A stretch of DNA of 11,294 bases from Sulfuricaulis sp040901545. Lineage in GTDB: Bacteria > Pseudomonadota > Gammaproteobacteria > Acidiferrobacterales > Sulfurifustaceae. Of the stretch, positions 1 to 5,858 are shown piece after piece. How positions within the stretch are numbered: the stretch's first letter is position 1; the number at the start of each line of letters is the position of its first letter. Where the stretch lies: contig NZ_JBBDYL010000067.1 of NCBI RefSeq assembly GCF_040901545.1, forward strand, positions 1 through 11,294. The letters are read 5' to 3'. The translations under genes and the position numbers were made by a program. The notes under the pieces are model-generated. The model made no database searches. It was given only the letters and a program-made list of their open reading frames with translations, and had not been told where the DNA came from.

Positions 1-41
1 ATGATCCTCAGGTGGCTTAGATTAAGGTTTTCAACAAAGCA

Positions 42-157
42 AACCTATCTCAAAATCGGTAGGGTGCGCCCTGCGCACCGATCCACGGCTTAACCGAAGC
101 CATTGGTGCGTGGGACGCACCCTACGAGAACCGAAACATGGTATTTTGAGATAGGTT
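42..157. repeat. MITE-like palindromic element upstream of eno
   Basis: The element is bounded by perfect 15-base inverted repeats: AACCTATCTCAAAAT at 42-56 and its reverse complement at 143-157. Inside lies a second, imperfect long palindrome (about 59-124). It is built from TAGGGTGCG at 60-68 and its complement CGCACCCTA at 116-124, with GCGCACC near 73-79 facing GGTGCG near 105-110. A small GGCTT/AAGCC hairpin forms the centre. The inner TAGGGTGCGYCC type of sequence is, from general knowledge, a common dispersed intergenic repeat in proteobacteria. No open reading frame of use is present. No clear target-site duplication is seen at the edges, so the mode of mobility is inferred from structure only. 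Confidence 0.65.
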
Positions 158-207
158 CTAATATGAGGACATAAAGTTTTCATTTGGCTGCTGAATTCTC
201 ATGTTCA

Positions 208-239
208 CGGTGACATAAGTCATCGATCCAAACTATTTT
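208..239 (+). promoter_or_regulatory. Possible eno promoter with overlapping dyad
   Basis: A dyad TGAC-ATAA-GTCA lies at 211-222; with its flanks (208-225) it gives a seven-pair stem including one G-T wobble. It overlaps a -35-like GTGACA at 210-215. A weak -10-like TATTTT lies 18 bases further on, at 234-239. Used as a promoter, this would start transcription roughly ten bases before the enolase ATG. It would therefore give a very short leader without an obvious Shine-Dalgarno sequence. The dyad could be an operator, but no regulator is assigned. This is inference from short motifs. Confidence 0.25.
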
Positions 240-255
240 TATATCCACACACGAA

Positions 256-1548
256 ATGCCAACCATAACTGATATCCGGGCGCGCGAAATCCTCGATTCA
301 CGCGGAAACCCGACCGTCGAGGCCGATGTCATATTGGATTCCGGAACCGTGGGCCGGGCCGCCGTCCCCTCCGGCGCCTCCACCGGCAGTCGCGAAGCCA
401 TCGAATTGCGCGACGGTGACCCCATGCGCTATCTCGGCAAAGGCGTGCGCCGGGCGTGCGATCATGTCCAGGGCGAAATCCTCCTGGCGCTGGCCGGCAA
501 GCCGGCGGACGATCAGGCAGCCGTCGACCGGATCATGATGGAACTCGATGGCACGGAGAATAAATCCCGCCTTGGCGCCAACGCGATTCTCGCCGTGTCA
601 CTGGCGTGCGCGCGGGCGGCCGCGAGTGACGCCAAACTTCCGCTGTATCGCCATTTGAACGATCTCGCCGGCCAACCGCCCCTGGTCATGCCGGTGCCGA
701 TGATGAATATCATTAACGGCGGGGTGCACGCCGACAACAATATCGATTTTCAGGAGTTCATGATCCTGCCGGTGGGCGCCGCGACGTTTGCGGAGGCGCT
801 GCGTTGCGGCGCGGAAATATTTCATGCGCTCAAGAAAGTGCTGCAGGGAATGAAGCTGAGTACCGCCGTGGGCGACGAGGGTGGTTTTGCGCCGAATCTT
901 AAATCCAACGAAGCGGCATTGCAGGTTATCGCACTGGGCATTGAGCAGGCCGGTTACAAGCTGGGGACGGACGTCTGTTTCGGCCTCGATGTGGCCAGCA
1001 CCGAGTTCTGCAAAAATGGCAAGTATGTAATGGAATCGGAACATGTCAGCCTCAACGCCGAACAATTGGTCGACAAATTGGCCGAATGGGTCGTCAGCTA
1101 TCCGATTATTACGATCGAAGACGGCTGCGCCGAAAACGACTGGGAAGGCTGGGGCAAGCTTACGAAAAAACTTGGCTCGAAAATCCAGCTCGTGGGCGAT
1201 GACCTGTTCGTGACCAACACGAAAATTCTCGCACAGGGCATCAAGCAAGGCGTCGCCAACTCGATTCTCATCAAGTTAAATCAGATCGGCACCTTGACCG
1301 AGACCTTGGCAGCGATCGCCATGGCGCGCCGGGCGGGTTACACATCCGTGATCTCGCACCGATCCGGCGAAACGGAGGACAGTTTTATCGCCGACCTGGC
1401 GGTGGCTACCGGTGTCGGCCAGATCAAAACCGGATCGCTGTCGCGCTCCGACCGCGTGGCCAAGTACAACCGGCTGCTCGGCATCGAGCAAGAGTTGGGC
1501 TCAGATGCTGTTTATCCCGGACGGCGGGCATTCCCCAGGCTTGGCTGA
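256..1548 (+). CDS. eno: Enolase (phosphopyruvate hydratase)
   Basis: Enolase interconverts 2-phosphoglycerate and phosphoenolpyruvate in glycolysis and gluconeogenesis. It is a cytosolic Mg-dependent dimer and in many proteobacteria is also part of the RNA degradosome. The 430-residue product has the usual family length. The N-terminal domain carries the flexible loop PSGASTG (38-44). The barrel domain holds the acid residues Glu167 (FQEF) and Glu208 (GDEGG). Metal ligands are Asp245 (GLDVAS), Glu288 (TIEDG) and Asp315 (VGDDLF). Lys340 (LIKLNQIGT) is the catalytic base and His368 sits in the family signature SHRSGETEDS. All key residues are intact. ATG 256 is chosen because MPTITDIRAREILDSRGNPT matches the conserved family start; no good Shine-Dalgarno precedes it. 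ftsB follows after 37 bases, the usual pairing in proteobacteria. The usual upstream neighbours pyrG or kdsA are not seen. Confidence 0.98.
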   Translation: MPTITDIRAREILDSRGNPTVEADVILDSGTVGRAAVPSGASTGSREAIELRDGDPMRYLGKGVRRACDHVQGEILLALAGKPADDQAAVDRIMMELDGTENKSRLGANAILAVSLACARAAASDAKLPLYRHLNDLAGQPPLVMPVPMMNIINGGVHADNNIDFQEFMILPVGAATFAEALRCGAEIFHALKKVLQGMKLSTAVGDEGGFAPNLKSNEAALQVIALGIEQAGYKLGTDVCFGLDVASTEFCKNGKYVMESEHVSLNAEQLVDKLAEWVVSYPIITIEDGCAENDWEGWGKLTKKLGSKIQLVGDDLFVTNTKILAQGIKQGVANSILIKLNQIGTLTETLAAIAMARRAGYTSVISHRSGETEDSFIADLAVATGVGQIKTGSLSRSDRVAKYNRLLGIEQELGSDAVYPGRRAFPRLG

Positions 1549-1585
1549 TGAGCGGCGCTGCGGCGACCCGAATCGGTAAGGTAGA

Positions 1586-1906
1586 ATGAAATTTGTGAAG
1601 ATCGCAACCTATGTGCTGCTGGCCATGCTGGTGTTGCTTCAATATCCCTTGTGGTTTGGGAATGGCGGTGTCATCGCGGCGTGGCGGCTCAGCAGGGAAA
1701 TCGCCGCGCAACAGCTGGAAAACGCCCGCCTGAAAGATCGCAACCAGGCCCTTGAGGCCGACGTCAACGACCTCAAACAGGGATTGCAGGCAATTGAGGA
1801 ACGGGCGCGCGCGGAACTCGGAATGGTGAAAAAGGGCGAAATTTTCATCCAGGTTATTGAAGAACCGCCGGATAAGTCACCCTCCAACGATTCTACCGTG
1901 CGCTGA
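1586..1906 (+). CDS. ftsB: Cell division protein FtsB
   Basis: FtsB is a small bitopic inner-membrane protein. It joins FtsL and FtsQ in the divisome and helps trigger septal peptidoglycan synthesis by FtsWI. The 106-residue product has a short cytoplasmic start, one membrane segment at about 4-22, and the conserved GNGG turn at 25-28. A periplasmic coiled coil rich in Gln, Glu and Leu follows (about 33-71), including ENARLKDRN. The family block EERARAELGMVKKGEIF is at 71-87. The length and all these features fit FtsB; the less conserved tail after residue 90 is normal. Position right after eno supports the call. TAAGG at 1577-1581 is a suitable ribosome binding site for ATG 1586. The gene is probably co-transcribed with eno. 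Confidence 0.96.
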   Translation: MKFVKIATYVLLAMLVLLQYPLWFGNGGVIAAWRLSREIAAQQLENARLKDRNQALEADVNDLKQGLQAIEERARAELGMVKKGEIFIQVIEEPPDKSPSNDSTVR

Positions 1907-1935
1907 CCGAGCCCGGTCAGGCAAATCCTGACCGG
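1903..1935. terminator. Hairpin cluster between convergent ftsB and ygfZ
   Basis: Two overlapping stems share one arm. The first is CTGACCG at 1903-1909 with CGGTCAG at 1914-1920, loop AGCC. The second is CCGGTCAGG at 1913-1921 with CCTGACCGG at 1927-1935, a nine-pair stem with loop CAAAT. They cannot form together. The site lies exactly between the stop codons of the two convergent genes, so it probably ends transcription from one or both sides. Neither side has a clear uridine tract, so a classic intrinsic terminator is not proven; the stem may instead protect 3' ends. Confidence 0.5.
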
Positions 1936-1941
1936 AAATAT

Positions 1942-3030
1942 TCAGCCGCCGGCAGGAATGGTATAAGGCAAAGGTTCGACGGTGATGCGCGGACCGGTAT
2001 TGCTGCCCAAATGCAGCTCGCCCGCCGTGGCGCTGTTGATCTGGATAACGGCCAGCAGGTCGAACCCGCCCTGCGGCGAAGCCTGGGCATCCACCACGGT
2101 GCCGGCGGATTGACCGGGAAAGTTCGGGGCGTAAATGGATTCGCCCGGGCGCGGGGCGATATCGCCGTCAACATGCGCGCGATACATGCGCTGTTTGAGA
2201 TTGCCAAGGTATTGCATCCGCGCCACGATTTCCTGTCCGGGATAGCAGCCTTTCTTGAAATTGACGCCGCCGATGACTTCCAGATTGGCCATCTGCGGCA
2301 CGAACGCTTCGCTGGTTTCGGGCAACACCCGCGGGATCCCGGCCATGATATCCAGCCACGCCCACACCGGCGGGCCGACCGGTATCGCACCGCGCTTCAA
2401 TTTCTCCCACAGTCCGGCGGCAGCGGCGGGAGGCGCGACGATTTCAAACCGGGGCAGCGAACCGGCCACGCGTATGACGGTTATCTCCGCTTGCGTCTCG
2501 CAGCCATCCACGCTGCCGGGGGCAAATCCCGCGCTCTCCCGGAGCATGTTTTCGGCATGGGGCCCCGACAGCCCGAAGACTCTCAGCTCGGAATCCGCGA
2601 CATCGAGCGTGACCTTGGCGCGCAGCACGTACATCCGCAATCGTTTGAGTATGGTTTCTTGCAGTCCGGCGGGAAAATGCAGGAAGTAATCCTCTCCGCG
2701 GCGGAAAATCCGGAAGATAACGAGCATACGGCCTCTGGGACTGCACCACGAAGCAAGCTGGCTGTGGGTCGCATCGACTAGCTGGATGTCATTGCTTAAC
2801 TGGGCGTTCAGAAACTCCAGCGCCCCTTCGCCGCGCGCCCGAATCAGGGTAAAATCGGCGCGTTCAGCAAGGATGTTTTCGTGGGCGGCAGCGCGTCGCT
2901 CCATCAGCGCGTTACCGAAGTGCTGAACATGTTCGGCTACCCGCACAGCACCCTGACTTTGGATAAATGATCGCCATATTCCGTTCACGAATGAGATGTT
3001 GTTGGCATTGTTGACTGCAGCCTTCATCAT
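1942..3030 (-). CDS. ygfZ: Folate-binding Fe-S maintenance protein YgfZ
   Basis: YgfZ (COG0354, related to the GcvT aminomethyltransferase fold) is a tetrahydrofolate-using protein. It supports the making or repair of Fe-S clusters in certain enzymes and acts in the cytosol. The 362-residue product has the GcvT-like N-terminal region, with LEFLNAQLSNDIQ near 71-83 and SPRGRML near 97-103. The diagnostic motif KGCYPGQEIVAR lies at 260-271, with the conserved Cys262. A small C-terminal beta domain follows. Length is a little above the E. coli protein, within the family range. Two ATG codons are adjacent at the start. The next internal Met is residue 43, which would cut into conserved sequence, so 3030 is kept. 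No strong Shine-Dalgarno is seen. The gene is divergent from sdhC, so it shares a 64-base promoter region with an operon whose complex needs Fe-S clusters. Confidence 0.95.
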   Translation of the reverse strand: MMKAAVNNANNISFVNGIWRSFIQSQGAVRVAEHVQHFGNALMERRAAAHENILAERADFTLIRARGEGALEFLNAQLSNDIQLVDATHSQLASWCSPRGRMLVIFRIFRRGEDYFLHFPAGLQETILKRLRMYVLRAKVTLDVADSELRVFGLSGPHAENMLRESAGFAPGSVDGCETQAEITVIRVAGSLPRFEIVAPPAAAAGLWEKLKRGAIPVGPPVWAWLDIMAGIPRVLPETSEAFVPQMANLEVIGGVNFKKGCYPGQEIVARMQYLGNLKQRMYRAHVDGDIAPRPGESIYAPNFPGQSAGTVVDAQASPQGGFDLLAVIQINSATAGELHLGSNTGPRITVEPLPYTIPAGG

Positions 3031-3094
3031 AGCGAAATTCCGGCTGCATGGAAAAACGAGTGAAGGTCGGCAATGTCTGGTTTAAACTAAGCAA
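3031..3094. promoter_or_regulatory. Divergent ygfZ / sdhC promoter region
   Basis: These 64 bases must hold the start signals of ygfZ (leftward) and of the sdh operon (rightward), or the signals overlap the gene starts. A TTTAAACT segment at 3081-3088 resembles a -10 box for sdhC. It lies so close to ATG 3095 that the leader would be extremely short. No convincing -35 box and no strong Shine-Dalgarno is seen on either side. The assignment rests on gene layout more than on motifs. Confidence 0.4.
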
Positions 3095-3472
3095 ATGCAA
3101 AATAAGAAGAAACGCCCCGTCTACCTGAATTTGTTACAAATACGCCTGCCGGTGGGCGGTGTGGCCTCCATCCTGCATCGCGCCACGGGCGCTGTGCTGG
3201 TGCTGCTGCTCCCTTTTGCCCTCTATCTGTTGCAACGTTCCGTCCAGGAGCCCGCGGCGTATGCCGATATCGCCGCTCGCCTGGCTACCATCGAGGGCCG
3301 CGTGGTCCTGTTGGGAACGGTCTGGATGTTTGCCCAGCATTTCTTTTCGGGCATTCGCCATCTGTTGATGGATGTCGGCATCGGCGATGAAACCGCCACG
3401 GCACGGATCAGCGCCTGGTTGACCTTTGTCGCGTCCGGCAGCGTGGTGGTAGTGACGGGGATTTGCCTGTGA
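3095..3472 (+). CDS. sdhC: Succinate dehydrogenase cytochrome b556 subunit
   Basis: SdhC is one of two membrane anchors of complex II. With SdhD it binds heme b and ubiquinone and passes electrons from succinate oxidation into the respiratory chain. The 125-residue product has the family signature RPVYLNLLQIRLPV (7-20) followed by SILHRATG. There Ser25 and Arg29 correspond to the quinone-site Ser27 and Arg31 of E. coli. Three hydrophobic segments are seen, at about 30-48, 68-88 and 106-124. His82 in QHFFSGIRHLLMD fits the heme axial ligand (E. coli His84). ATG 3095 matches the family start. The stop overlaps the sdhD start, showing coupled translation. First gene of the sdhCDA cluster. Confidence 0.96.
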   Translation: MQNKKKRPVYLNLLQIRLPVGGVASILHRATGAVLVLLLPFALYLLQRSVQEPAAYADIAARLATIEGRVVLLGTVWMFAQHFFSGIRHLLMDVGIGDETATARISAWLTFVASGSVVVVTGICL

Positions 3473-3822
3473 GGCGCCCCGACTCCTCGGGCAGCGCCCA
3501 TACCGGACTGATGGAATGGCTGCTGCAACGGGTGTCGTCGCTGTATATGGCCGGTTTCGTGGTCTACGCCATCGTGTATTTCGGCCTGCAGCCGGTGCGC
3601 GACCACGCCGCCTGGCAAGCCTGGTTTGCCCTGGGGTCGGTGCGGATTCTCTGGGCGATATTTATATTCAGCCTGCTGCTCCATGCGTGGATCGGCCTGC
3701 GCAGCATCTTTATGGATTACATTCACCCGCTTTGGATCCGATTCAGCCTGTCGCTGATCGCCGCCTTCGGCCTGCTCGCCCTCGGCCTCTGGGCGGCGCA
3801 GATATTAATGGTGGCGGCGTGA
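3469..3822 (+). CDS. sdhD: Succinate dehydrogenase membrane anchor subunit SdhD
   Basis: SdhD is the second heme- and quinone-binding anchor of complex II in the inner membrane. From GTG 3469 the product has 117 residues, the usual size. Three membrane segments are visible, at about 25-41, 56-76 and 88-113. The motif HAWIGLRSIFMDYIHP holds His72 (heme ligand, E. coli His71) and Asp83-Tyr84 (E. coli Asp82-Tyr83 at the quinone site). The start GTG 3469 overlaps the sdhC stop by four bases (GTGA) and has ACGGGG at 3455-3460 eight bases upstream. An in-frame TTG at 3463 would add two residues but has poorer spacing. The gene is 24 bases before sdhA, so the order is the standard sdhC-D-A. Confidence 0.94.
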   Translation: MRRPDSSGSAHTGLMEWLLQRVSSLYMAGFVVYAIVYFGLQPVRDHAAWQAWFALGSVRILWAIFIFSLLLHAWIGLRSIFMDYIHPLWIRFSLSLIAAFGLLALGLWAAQILMVAA

Positions 3823-3846
3823 GACGCACAGTAGGAGTGTATTTTC

Positions 3847-5613
3847 ATGAATAGCATCCCGCGCCGTCGTTTTGACTGCCTGGTGATTGGCGCCGGGGGC
3901 GGCGGACTGCGCGCCGCATTGCAACTGGCGCAAGGCGAAGCGCACGTGGCGGTCGTATCGAAGGTTTTCCCGACCCGTTCGCATACCGTCGCGGCCCAGG
4001 GCGGGATCAATGCCGCGCTCGGCAACGTGCTGCCGGATAACTGGCACTGGCACATGTACGACACCGTCAAGGGCAGCGACTACCTGGGCGATCAGGATGC
4101 GATTGAATACATGTGCCGCGCGGCGGCGCATTTGGTTATCGAATTGGAACATTATGGCGTGCCGTTCACCCGGCTGGACAACGGCCGTATTTATCAGCGC
4201 ACTTTCGGCGGTCAAAGCCAGAACTTCGGCGGTGATCATGCCGCGCGCACCTGTGCCGCCGCCGACCGCACCGGACATGCCCTGCTACACGCCCTCTACC
4301 AGCAGAACCTCAAGGCGCGCACGCATTTCTTCGATGAATTCTTTGTCATCGATCTCCTGGTCGACAAGGACGGATCCGCGCTCGGCGCGCTGGTCATCGA
4401 AATCGAGACCGGCGAGCCGCTCATCATCGAGGCTAAAACGACACTGATCGCCACCGGCGGAGCGGGGCGGTTGTTCCGCACCACGACGAATGCGCTGATC
4501 AACACCGGCGACGGCATGGCCATGGCGCTGCGCGCCGGTATCCCGCTGCAGGACATGGAGTTCATGCAGTTTCACCCCACGGCCCTCGCCGGCATCGGCA
4601 TCTTGATTACCGAAGGCGTACGCGGCGAGGGTGGGTACCTGATCAACAGTGAAGGCGAGCGTTTCATGGAGCGTTATGCCCCCAAAGTGAAGGATCTCGC
4701 GAGCCGTGACGTGGTGAGCCGCGCCATCTACGAGGAAATTCACGCGGGCCGGGGTTGCGGGCCGAAAAAAGATTACATCTTGCTCAAGCTGGATCATCTC
4801 GGGGCTGAGGTAATCAAGAAACGCCTGCCGAACATTCGCGATTTGTCGATTCGATTTGCCCACGTGGACCCGATTGAAAAACCGATCCCGGTAAATCCCA
4901 CGGTGCATTACACCATGGGCGGCATTCCGACCAACCGGTTCGGGCAGGTTGTGGTGCCCGTGGAAACCGGTCCGGAAGTGCCGGTGCCGGGGCTCTACGC
5001 CGCGGGTGAGTGCGCGTGCGTGTCGGTGCACGGCGCCAACCGGCTCGGCGGCAATTCACTGCTCGACATCATCGTGTTCGGCCGCGCGGCCGGGAATAAC
5101 ATATTGGAATACCTGAAGGAAAACCGCTTCCATCGTCCCATGGCGGAGGACGCCGTAGAACGCGCGACGGCACGCTTGACGCGCTGGGACAAGAAAGGCG
5201 CTGGCGAATCGGTGGACCTGATTTGCGACGAGCTGCGCCTGACCATGGAAAAATATTGCGGTGTCTACCGCAAGCAAGATGTACTGGATGAGGGAATCAA
5301 AAAAGTCACCGAGCTGGACCAGCGCCTGAAGCGGGCCACATTGCGCGACCACAGCAAGATTTTTAATACCGCGCGGATTGAAGCGCTGGAGCTGGAAAAC
5401 CTGATGGAAGTTGCCTACGCCACGGTCTATTCCGCCGCGGCGCGGCACGAATCCCGCGGCGCGCATTCGCGCCAGGATTATCCCAAGCGTGATGATATTC
5501 ACTGGCTCAAGCACACGCTCTACAGTCGCGACGGCCACAAGCTCGATTACAAACCCGTGCGCATGAAGCCGCTGACCGTCGAGCCATTCCCGCCGAAAGA
5601 AAGGGTTTATTAG
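3847..5613 (+). CDS. sdhA: Succinate dehydrogenase flavoprotein subunit
   Basis: SdhA oxidises succinate to fumarate with covalent FAD and passes electrons to the Fe-S subunit SdhB. It acts at the cytoplasmic face of the inner membrane in the TCA cycle. The 588-residue product has the family length. The FAD-binding VIGAGGGG is at 13-20. His46 in RSHTVAAQGG is the covalent FAD site. Dicarboxylate-site and proton-relay residues are His243 (QFHPTA), Glu256 (TEGVRGEGG), Arg287 (ASRDVVSR), His354 (VHYTMGG) and Arg399 (ANRLGGNSLLD). All are intact and nearly at E. coli numbering. AGGAG at 3833-3837 sits well before ATG 3847. The expected next gene, sdhB, is missing here: the 245 bases after the stop lead straight into hsdM. 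Confidence 0.98.
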   Translation: MNSIPRRRFDCLVIGAGGGGLRAALQLAQGEAHVAVVSKVFPTRSHTVAAQGGINAALGNVLPDNWHWHMYDTVKGSDYLGDQDAIEYMCRAAAHLVIELEHYGVPFTRLDNGRIYQRTFGGQSQNFGGDHAARTCAAADRTGHALLHALYQQNLKARTHFFDEFFVIDLLVDKDGSALGALVIEIETGEPLIIEAKTTLIATGGAGRLFRTTTNALINTGDGMAMALRAGIPLQDMEFMQFHPTALAGIGILITEGVRGEGGYLINSEGERFMERYAPKVKDLASRDVVSRAIYEEIHAGRGCGPKKDYILLKLDHLGAEVIKKRLPNIRDLSIRFAHVDPIEKPIPVNPTVHYTMGGIPTNRFGQVVVPVETGPEVPVPGLYAAGECACVSVHGANRLGGNSLLDIIVFGRAAGNNILEYLKENRFHRPMAEDAVERATARLTRWDKKGAGESVDLICDELRLTMEKYCGVYRKQDVLDEGIKKVTELDQRLKRATLRDHSKIFNTARIEALELENLMEVAYATVYSAAARHESRGAHSRQDYPKRDDIHWLKHTLYSRDGHKLDYKPVRMKPLTVEPFPPKERVY

Positions 5614-5858
5614 GACCCTGAATAAATCGTTTATTGTCATTCTCGCGGATGCGGGCTCGCAGTAATAGAGCCGAACGACCATCAACTTTGCGTCTTAAAA
5701 AGGGTTTCTGCCAAATTGCCCGGTATAGTCTGAACTCCTCAGGAACGCATTCTTCTGGCCTTGTGTTAGGATTTTCCAAACATTTCAAGGGGAACAGGAA
5801 GAGATACCGGTCCCGCAACACATATAAACGGCCCGCTACCACCTTAATAAGGAAGAGC
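5614..5858. other. Junction between sdhA and the restriction-modification island
   Basis: This stretch separates core and accessory genes. It starts with TTTATT (5606-5611, at the sdhA stop), AATAAA (5621-5626) and TTTATT (5630-5635), which can pair in two ways. A motif AAAGGGTTT at the end of sdhA (about 5600-5608) recurs near 5698-5706. GTCATTCTCGC...GCGGG at about 5636-5655 resembles a decayed copy of the GTCATTCCCGCG type of dispersed repeat. The hsdM frame stays open through the whole stretch from TTG 5634. The predicted peptide is not HsdM-like, so it is treated as noncoding. The hsdM promoter is probably here, but no convincing -35/-10 pair was found. No integrase, tRNA or clear attachment site is visible. 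Confidence 0.4.

Noticed and set aside
598..1248. 216-codon minus-strand frame opposite eno
   Set aside because: It is a shadow of a highly conserved GC-rich gene, with no recognisable protein features.
2011..2781. 256-codon plus-strand frame opposite ygfZ
   Set aside because: It lies fully antisense to a clear YgfZ with all motifs, and its composition is typical of a mirror frame.
3463..3468. TTG 3463 as the sdhD start
   Set aside because: GTG 3469 has better spacing to ACGGGG and forms the usual GTGA overlap with the sdhC stop.
4285..5031. Long minus-strand frame opposite sdhA
   Set aside because: It mirrors sdhA codon structure and has no domain or start signal of its own.
5634..5858. 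In-frame 75-codon extension of hsdM from TTG 5634
   Set aside because: There is no ribosome binding site, the predicted peptide shows no HsdM-like sequence, and ATG 5859 has a good Shine-Dalgarno. The openness of the frame appears to be chance.
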